Of a stretch of 9,415 bases of DNA, positions 5,094 to 9,415 are shown in pieces (the stretch's first letter is position 1; each line of letters begins with the position of its first letter). The position numbers were made by a program, and so were the translations under genes. Source of the DNA: an uncultured Eubacteriales bacterium (GTDB taxonomy: Bacteria; Bacillota; Clostridia; Oscillospirales; Oscillospiraceae); NCBI GenBank assembly GCA_958427375.1, contig CAUABY010000068.1, positions 1 to 9,415 of the forward strand. The letters are read 5' to 3'. Below the pieces are notes generated by a model. It worked only from the letters and a program-made list of their open reading frames with translations, was not told the DNA's origin and ran no database searches.

Positions 5094-5953
5094 TAGTTGT
5101 TGCCTCCTTCCTTGGCGGGGGCGGGAGCGCGATTGCCGCGGTTGTAGCCGCCCTGCTGGCCTGCGGGTCTGTTGCCGTAGCCGCCGCGATTGTTGTCGCG
5201 GTTGTAGCCCCGGTTGTCGCGGTTGTAGCCGCCGCGGCGGTCGCCCTGGCGGCGGTCGTCTCTTCTGCGGCGCTCGCCCGCGGGCTTGCTCAGATCCATG
5301 GTGCGCGGAGTGGTGCGCAGGGTCTGGGAAAGGACTTCGCCCTTGTAGATCCAGACCTTGACGCCGATGCGGCCATAGGTGGTATTCGCCTCAGCGAAGC
5401 CATAGTCGATGTCGGCACGGATGGTCTGAAGAGGAATGGTGCCCTCATGATAGCACTCGGAGCGTGCGATTTCAGCACCGCCCAGACGGCCGCCGCACTT
5501 GACCTTGATGCCGCGTGCGCCCATTCTCATGGCGCGGCCCATAGCGTTCTTCATAGCGCGGCGGAAGCCGATGCGCTTTTCGAGCTGCTGGGCAATGTTC
5601 TCAGCGACGAGCTGAGCATTGGTGTCTGGTGTGCGAACCTCAACGATGGAGAGGGCGACAGGCTTGCCTATCATCTTCTCGACTTCGAGGCGCAGGCGCT
5701 CTATCTCAGCGCCGCCCTTGCCGATAACGACACCGGGGCGGGAGCAGTGGATATAGATGCGAACCTTTGCGGAATCACGCTCTATCTCAATGGTGGGAAC
5801 ACCGGCGGAATAGAGGGTTTTCTTGAGGTAGCTGCGGATGTTGTAGTCTTCTACTATAAGATCGCCGACCTTGTCTTCTCTTGCGTACCATCTGGAATCC
5901 CAGTCCTTGATAACGCCGACGCGCAGGCCGTGAGGATTAACTTTCTGTCCCAT
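5093..5953 (-). CDS. rpsC: 30S ribosomal protein S3 (uS3) with Arg/Gly/Tyr/Asn-rich tail
   Basis: S3 lies in the small-subunit head at the mRNA entry channel and contributes to its helicase activity with S4 and S5. The 286-residue product carries MGQKVNPHGLRVGVIKDWDS, the type-2 KH domain with VVIGKGG (75-81), and the C-terminal domain through KVWIYKGEVL. Many bacterial S3 proteins are about 210-235 residues; here about 60 extra residues (226-286) follow. This tail is first Arg/Asp-rich, then has GYNRDN at 242-247 and 249-254 and GYNRGN at 269-274, and ends APAPAKEGGNN. It looks disordered and RNA-binding-like (RGG-type). AGGAGG or GGAGG precedes ATG 5953, and the stop overlaps the rplP start. 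Confidence 0.97.
   Translation of the reverse strand: MGQKVNPHGLRVGVIKDWDSRWYAREDKVGDLIVEDYNIRSYLKKTLYSAGVPTIEIERDSAKVRIYIHCSRPGVVIGKGGAEIERLRLEVEKMIGKPVALSIVEVRTPDTNAQLVAENIAQQLEKRIGFRRAMKNAMGRAMRMGARGIKVKCGGRLGGAEIARSECYHEGTIPLQTIRADIDYGFAEANTTYGRIGVKVWIYKGEVLSQTLRTTPRTMDLSKPAGERRRRDDRRQGDRRGGYNRDNRGYNRDNNRGGYGNRPAGQQGGYNRGNRAPAPAKEGGNN
5132..5230 (-). repeat. degenerate tandem repeats encoding GYNRDN motifs in the rpsC tail
   Basis: On the minus strand, GGCTACAACCGCGACAAC recurs nearly unchanged twice within about 40 bases, and a third diverged copy (GGCTACAACCGCGGCAA) follows near the end. They encode GYNRDN, GYNRDN and GYNRGN. The near identity at DNA level suggests recent expansion by slippage or unequal exchange, with possible length variation between strains. 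Confidence 0.7.
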
Positions 5954-5970
5954 AATTCTGCCTCCTTCCC

Positions 5971-6318
5971 TTAGTCTCTCTCAGCCACAGCTATCATGAT
6001 GTGGCTGGTGCGCTTGTTTATACGGTACATGCGGCCCTGTGCTCTGGGCATGCCCCTCTTGAGGATGGGGCCTGCGTTTGCATAGGTCTGGCAGACGTAG
6101 AGCTTTTCGGGGTCCATCTCAAAGTTGTTCTCAGCGTTTGCCATGGCGCTCTTGAGCACCTTGATCATCAGCTCGCAGCCGGCCTTGGGAGTGTGCTCCA
6201 TCATGGCCAGAGCGACGTCTGCATCCTTGCCGCGAATCATGTTGCAGATGATTTCAACCTTGCGGGGAGAAATACGGGCGTATTTGTGCTCCGCACGGGC
6301 AATTTTCTTTTCGTCCAT
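5971..6318 (-). CDS. rplV: 50S ribosomal protein L22 (uL22)
   Basis: L22 binds several 23S rRNA domains, and its long beta-hairpin lines the nascent-peptide tunnel near the macrolide site. The 115-residue product has the usual length. It shows ARISPRKVEIICNMIRGKD (14-32) and the tunnel hairpin region GPILKRGMPRAQGRMYRINK (83-102), then SHIMIAVAERD. AGGAGG lies about 8 bases before ATG 6318. It sits between rpsS and rpsC in the standard order. Confidence 0.97.
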   Translation of the reverse strand: MDEKKIARAEHKYARISPRKVEIICNMIRGKDADVALAMMEHTPKAGCELMIKVLKSAMANAENNFEMDPEKLYVCQTYANAGPILKRGMPRAQGRMYRINKRTSHIMIAVAERD

Positions 6319-6330
6319 TTTTTCTCCTCC

Positions 6331-6603
6331 TTACTTACCGGTCTTGCCGCCGGCGTGACCGCGGAAGGTGCGGGTCGGGGCGAACTCGCCCAGCTTGTGA
6401 CCGACCATATCCTCGGTGACATACACGGGAACATGACGGCGGCCGTCATGCACAGCGATGGTGTGTCCGACGAAGGACGGGAAAATAGTGGAGGAACGAG
6501 ACCAGGTCTTGATGACCTGCTTGTTGCCGGTCTTGTTCATTTCGTCGACTCTCTTCAAGAGCTCTGGAGCTGCGAAGGGGCCTTTCTTGATACTTCTGCT
6601 CAT
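6331..6603 (-). CDS. rpsS: 30S ribosomal protein S19 (uS19)
   Basis: S19 lies in the small-subunit head, pairs with S13, and takes part in bridges to the large subunit. The 90-residue product has the family length, opening MSRSIKKGPFAAPELLKRV and carrying the signature segment HDGRRHVPVYVTEDMVGHKL (52-71), then GEFAPTRTFRGHAG. AAGGAGGG lies about 8 bases before ATG 6603, immediately after the rplB stop. Confidence 0.97.
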   Translation of the reverse strand: MSRSIKKGPFAAPELLKRVDEMNKTGNKQVIKTWSRSSTIFPSFVGHTIAVHDGRRHVPVYVTEDMVGHKLGEFAPTRTFRGHAGGKTGK

Positions 6604-6617
6604 TAACTATTCCCTCC

Positions 6618-7454
6618 TTACTTTGCGTTGCGGCGCTTGACGATGAACTTGTCAGTAGCGTTCTTCGTCTTGCGGGTCTTGTAACCAAGTGCGGGCTTGC
6701 CCCAAGGAGTAACAGGGCCGGGACGGCCGACAGGGGACTTGCCTTCACCACCGCCGTGGGGGTGGTCATTCGGGTTCATGACGGAGCCGCGGACGGTCGG
6801 GCGCACACCCATGTGGCGTTTGCGGCCGGCCTTGCCGATATGGACATTGGCGTGGTCGATGTTGCCGACCTGGCCAATGGTTGCAAAGCACTCCATGCGA
6901 ACCTTGCGGAACTCGCCGCTCGGCAGACGCACGGTAGCCATGCCGTTCTCCTTAGCCATCAGCTGAGCTGCGACACCGGCGGAACGGACGAGCTGAGCGC
7001 CCTTGCCGGGGTAGAGTTCGATGTTGTGGATAACGGTGCCAACGGGGATGTTTGCCAGAGGCAGGGCGTTGCCCGGCTTGATATCGGCGCTGGCGGAGGA
7101 CTGGATGGTGTCACCGACATTCAGGCCGACAGGGGCGAGAATGTAGCGGCGCTCGCCGTCGGTGTACTCAACGAGAGCGATGAACGCGCTGCGGTTGGGG
7201 TCGTACTCAAGGCGGAGAACAGTCGCGGTGTCCTCAAGCTTGTTGCGCTTGAAGTCGATAATGCGGTACTTCTGACGGTTGCCGCCGCCCTGATGGCGCA
7301 CGGTGATACGGCCGTAGCTGTTGCGGCCTGCGTTCTTCTTGAGAACCTGGGTGAGGTTCTTCTCAGGCTTGACATGCTTGTCAACTCCGTCGAAGCCGGA
7401 GACAGTCATCTGTCTGCGGGCAGGCGTGGTAGGTCTGTAAGTTTTAATAGACAT
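6618..7454 (-). CDS. rplB: 50S ribosomal protein L2 (uL2)
   Basis: L2 is among the most conserved large-subunit proteins; it is needed for subunit association and for a functional peptidyl-transferase centre. The 278-residue product opens MSIKTYRPTTPARRQMTV and contains GRNSYGRITVRHQGGGNRQK (43-62). Its C-terminal signature is NPNDHPHGGGEGKSPVGRPG (227-246), where His231 corresponds by motif to the conserved functional histidine of E. coli L2 (His229). It ends in a Lys/Arg-rich tail. TAAGGAGG, overlapping the rplW stop codon, lies 9 bases before ATG 7454. Confidence 0.98.
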   Translation of the reverse strand: MSIKTYRPTTPARRQMTVSGFDGVDKHVKPEKNLTQVLKKNAGRNSYGRITVRHQGGGNRQKYRIIDFKRNKLEDTATVLRLEYDPNRSAFIALVEYTDGERRYILAPVGLNVGDTIQSSASADIKPGNALPLANIPVGTVIHNIELYPGKGAQLVRSAGVAAQLMAKENGMATVRLPSGEFRKVRMECFATIGQVGNIDHANVHIGKAGRKRHMGVRPTVRGSVMNPNDHPHGGGEGKSPVGRPGPVTPWGKPALGYKTRKTKNATDKFIVKRRNAK

Positions 7455-7468
7455 TCTTCATTACCTCC

Positions 7469-7765
7469 TTATGCCATGCCTTCAAAGAGCTCGATGTTCT
7501 TGGAGTCGGCGCTGAGCTTAACAACGGCCTTCTTCCAGGAAGCGGTCTTGCCCATGGGGTAAGCGCCGGTGCGCTTGTGCTTGGGGTGGACGGTGAGGGT
7601 AGTGACCTTGATGACGGTGACACCGAAGATCTCCTCGACTGCCTTCTTTATCTCGATCTTGCCTGCGTCCTTAGCAACCTCAAAAGCATACTTTTTAATG
7701 TCGAGGTCCTCCATGGACTGCTCGGTGATGATGGGGCGGATGATTATATCGTATGCGGTCTTCAT
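7469..7765 (-). CDS. rplW: 50S ribosomal protein L23 (uL23)
   Basis: L23 sits at the peptide-tunnel exit and is the main docking site for trigger factor and signal recognition particle. The 98-residue product has the usual length, with MKTAYDIIIRPIITEQSM (1-18), KYAFEVAKDAGKIEIKKAVE (25-44) and the basic loop HPKHKRTGAYPMGKTASWKK (60-79). The start ATG 7765 overlaps the rplD stop by one base (TGATG), indicating coupled translation. Confidence 0.97.
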   Translation of the reverse strand: MKTAYDIIIRPIITEQSMEDLDIKKYAFEVAKDAGKIEIKKAVEEIFGVTVIKVTTLTVHPKHKRTGAYPMGKTASWKKAVVKLSADSKNIELFEGMA

Positions 7766-8388
7766 CAGGCGAACACCTCCTCGATCTTTGCAAGAGCGGC
7801 CTTGTCAACGACCATCTTGCCGCTGGTGAGAATCATATAGGGGCTGAGGATGGTGGCAGTGGTGGTGGTCACGCCCTCAATATTGCGCGCGGACTTGATA
7901 CCGTTCTCTTCCACATTCTCAGTGACGACCAGAGCCTTGTTCTCAACGCCAATCTTCTTGAGGAAAGCGTTGAAGGTCTTGGTCTTAATCTCGTCCATCT
8001 TGAGCCCGTCGATAACAACGATCTCGTCCTCAGCCGCCTTGGCGGAGAGTGCGGACTTGAGTGCGATGCGCTTCACCTTCTTGTTGAGGGTGTAGCTGTA
8101 ATCGCGGGGCTTGGGAGCGAAAGCTACGCCGCCGTGCGTCCACACGGGGGAGCCTGCGTAACCTGCACGTGCGCGGCCGGTGCCCTTCTGGCGCCAGGGC
8201 TTTCTCGTGGTGTAGGAAACTTCGCCCTTGGTGAGAGCGCTCTGGGTGCCCTGACGGCAATTTGCCAGATGATTCTTGACAGAATCATGGAGAACGCTCT
8301 TGTTCGGCTCGATGCCGAAAATGGCCTCGGAGAGCTCGATCTCGCCGATCTTCTCGCCTGCCATGTTAAAAACTTTTGCAATAGGCAT
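7765..8388 (-). CDS. rplD: 50S ribosomal protein L4 (uL4)
   Basis: L4 binds domain I of 23S rRNA, and its extended loop lines the exit tunnel opposite L22. In E. coli it also represses its own S10 operon by attenuation and translation control. The 207-residue product has the family length, with the loop signature RKPWRQKGTGRARAGYAGSP (62-81) and then VWTHGGVAFAPKPRDY (82-97). AAGGAGAG lies about 9 bases before ATG 8388. It follows rplC by 19 bases and overlaps rplW by one base. Confidence 0.97.
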   Translation of the reverse strand: MPIAKVFNMAGEKIGEIELSEAIFGIEPNKSVLHDSVKNHLANCRQGTQSALTKGEVSYTTRKPWRQKGTGRARAGYAGSPVWTHGGVAFAPKPRDYSYTLNKKVKRIALKSALSAKAAEDEIVVIDGLKMDEIKTKTFNAFLKKIGVENKALVVTENVEENGIKSARNIEGVTTTTATILSPYMILTSGKMVVDKAALAKIEEVFA

Positions 8389-8407
8389 TTATGCTGCTCT
8401 CCTTTCT

Positions 8408-9136
8408 TTACTTGGTACGTGCGGAAGCCTTCTGCGGATTGACACGAGCAGAGGCCTTCTGCGGGTTGTGGCTGATACCGGCTGCCTCGCCCTTCTTGAC
8501 GGGCTGAGTTTTGACGGTGTCCTTGATGTAAACAAGGCTGCCCTTGGGGCCGGGGACGGCACCGCGGATAGCGATAAGGTTGAGCTCTGCATCGACCTTG
8601 ACGATGTCGAGGTTCTGAACAGTAACCTGGTCAACACCCATGTGGCCCGCCTGCTTCTTGCCCGGAAAAATACGGGAAGGATCTGTGCTGGAGCCCATGG
8701 AACCGGCGTGACGGTGAACAGGACCGCCGCCGTGGCTGGTGGGGGTGCGGCCCTGGCCGAAGCGCTTGATAACGCCCGCGTAGCCGTGGCCTTTGCTGGT
8801 GCCGGTAACGTCGACCTTGTCGCCCTCTGCAAAGACGTCAGCCTTCACAACGTCACCAACTTCAAGCTTGCTGCTGTCCTCAAGGCGGAACTCCTTGAGG
8901 TGCTTGACCATGCCAACGCCCGCCTTTTTCAGGTGGCCGGCTTCAGGCTTGGTAAGCTTCTTCTCGGCTACTTCCTCGTAACCGAACTGAACTGCGTCGT
9001 AGCCTTCCTTTTCCCTGCTCATCTTAGCGACGACCACGCAGGGGCCGGCCTCGATGACGGTGACAGGAATGACCTTGCCCGCCTCGTCGAAGATCTGCGT
9101 CATGCCGACCTTCTTGCCAATTATGGCTTTCTTCAT
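8408..9136 (-). CDS. rplC: 50S ribosomal protein L3 (uL3) with extended C-terminus
   Basis: L3 starts large-subunit assembly at the 3' end of 23S rRNA and reaches the peptidyl-transferase centre. The product opens MKKAIIGKKVGMTQIFDEAG and carries GTSKGHGYAGVIKRFGQGR (112-130) and GGGPVHRHAGSMGSS (136-150), ending its core with GAVPGPKGSLVYIKDTVK (192-209). Common bacterial lengths are about 205-215 residues; this one has 242, the excess being a Lys/Ala-rich tail with the octapeptide NPQKASAR twice (224-231 and 233-240). AGGAGG lies 7 bases before ATG 9136, at the end of a structured spacer. The upstream neighbour is rpsJ, 160 bases away. Confidence 0.97.
   Translation of the reverse strand: MKKAIIGKKVGMTQIFDEAGKVIPVTVIEAGPCVVVAKMSREKEGYDAVQFGYEEVAEKKLTKPEAGHLKKAGVGMVKHLKEFRLEDSSKLEVGDVVKADVFAEGDKVDVTGTSKGHGYAGVIKRFGQGRTPTSHGGGPVHRHAGSMGSSTDPSRIFPGKKQAGHMGVDQVTVQNLDIVKVDAELNLIAIRGAVPGPKGSLVYIKDTVKTQPVKKGEAAGISHNPQKASARVNPQKASARTK
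8417..8467 (-). repeat. tandem duplication encoding NPQKASAR at the end of rplC
   Basis: Two adjacent 27-base units on the minus strand (the second cut short by a few bases) encode NPQKASARV and NPQKASART. They differ only at synonymous third positions except in the last codon. The unit is short, in frame and at the extreme C-terminus, where extra residues are tolerated. Confidence 0.75.
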
Positions 9137-9150
9137 TATATTTCCTCCTA

Positions 9151-9296
9151 TTGGTTATTGGTTGCCTCGCTTAGCCCGGTTTTGCCGTCCAGAGGCTGGC
9201 AACTTAACCCGTCCGCATACGCAAGCTGCGGACTATGGGTCTTTGACTTGTTTCCCGGTCATTGACCGGTGCCGGGGTTTGGGTGATCCTCAGAGC
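9151..9296 (-). promoter_or_regulatory. structured spacer between rpsJ and rplC, candidate leader RNA
   Basis: This 160-base gap (9137-9296, counting the ribosome site) is long for the cluster and holds no open frame with a ribosome site. Read on the minus strand it can form three hairpins. One is CCGGTC/GACCGG with a 3-base loop (9255-9269). The second is a 7-bp GTCCGCA/TGCGGAC stem with a 9-base loop, extended by ACCC/GGGT across an ATA bulge (9207-9240). The third is GTTGCC/GGCAAC with AGCC/GGCT stacked inside (9161-9203). The third ends 10 bases before the rplC AGGAGG. No T-run follows any stem and no convincing promoter is visible, so a terminator is unlikely. Autoregulation by an encoded protein such as L3 or L4 is inference. 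Confidence 0.5.
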
Positions 9297-9415
9297 TCAG
9301 AGCTTGATCTCGATCTCGACGCCCGCCGGAACCTCAAGGCTCATCAGAGCTTCAACGGTTTTCTGGGTCGGGTTCATGATGTCGATCAGGCGCTTGTGGG
9401 TGCGGCGCTCAAACT
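9297..9415 (-). CDS. rpsJ: 30S ribosomal protein S10 (uS10), C-terminal part
   Basis: S10 lies in the small-subunit head and, as NusE, also joins transcription antitermination complexes with NusB. Only the last 38 codons are inside the window; the family is usually about 102-105 residues, so the start lies beyond 9415. The visible part reads FERRTHKRLIDIMNPTQKTV and ends LPAG-like as VPAGVEIEIKL, the characteristic S10 C-terminus, followed by TGA at 9297-9299. It is the normal first gene of the S10 operon, and its promoter is not in view. Confidence 0.95.
   Translation of the reverse strand, partial: FERRTHKRLIDIMNPTQKTVEALMSLEVPAGVEIEIKL

Noticed and set aside
6756..7562. Plus-strand open frame of 268 codons opposite rplB
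   Set aside because: It is antisense to L2, whose identity is certain; no start signal or homology is visible.
9131..9141. TATAAT overlapping the rplC start codon, as a promoter
   Set aside because: No -35 is placed correctly, and transcription would start inside the coding region. It is a by-product of the spacer between the ribosome site and ATG.
8276..9265. Plus-strand open frame of 329 codons across rplD, rplC and the spacer
   Set aside because: It is antisense to two certain ribosomal genes, has a composition typical of a GC-rich shadow frame, and has no ribosome site.

Overview
The window is a stretch of the conserved S10-spc ribosomal-protein cluster. Every gene reads on the minus strand, so transcription runs from high to low coordinates. 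The order is rpsJ (3' end only), rplC, rplD, rplW, rplB, rpsS, rplV, rpsC, rplP, rpmC, rpsQ, rplN, rplX, rplE, rpsN (zinc type), then one non-ribosomal gene, then rpsH and rplF (5' part only). The gene order, the 61-residue zinc-type S14, an L24 ending in a four-cysteine zinc ribbon, strong AGGAGG ribosome sites and a fairly GC-rich composition point to a Bacillota of class Clostridia. The Arg/Gly/Tyr/Asn-rich tail on S3 suggests an Oscillospiraceae/Ruminococcaceae-like bacterium, but that level of placement is inference.

From rpsJ to rpsN (9415 to 2727) the genes are tightly packed. Most gaps are under 20 bases, there are stop/start overlaps at rplD-rplW (TGATG) and rpsC-rplP (TAATG), and Shine-Dalgarno sequences often overlap the preceding stop codon. 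This implies one polycistronic, translationally coupled message. The exception is a 160-base spacer between rpsJ and rplC (9137-9296) that can fold into three hairpins next to the rplC ribosome site.

The cluster is interrupted between rpsN and rpsH, which are normally adjacent. A hairpin with a 13-bp stem, a GAAA loop and a short U-run follows rpsN. A sigma-A-like promoter overlaps the U-run, and an inverted repeat straddles its -10 box. Next comes a gene for a membrane-anchored protein with an SGNH/GDSL-hydrolase-like fold, whose expected catalytic Ser, His and oxyanion Asn all appear to be replaced. It is followed by a possible terminator. A second strong promoter (exact TATAAT) then starts a leader of about 190 bases with four hairpins before rpsH. 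The sequence therefore suggests that the cluster is split into three transcription units: rpsJ to rpsN, the SGNH-like gene alone, and rpsH-rplF onward.

The ribosomal genes are ordinary in their cores. The points worth a second look are the inserted pseudoenzyme-like gene with its control region, the two structured leaders, the repeat-bearing C-terminal tail on S3 and the duplicated octapeptide at the end of L3. I see no transposase, integrase, CRISPR, tRNA or rRNA gene, and no clear sign of a new multi-gene system.
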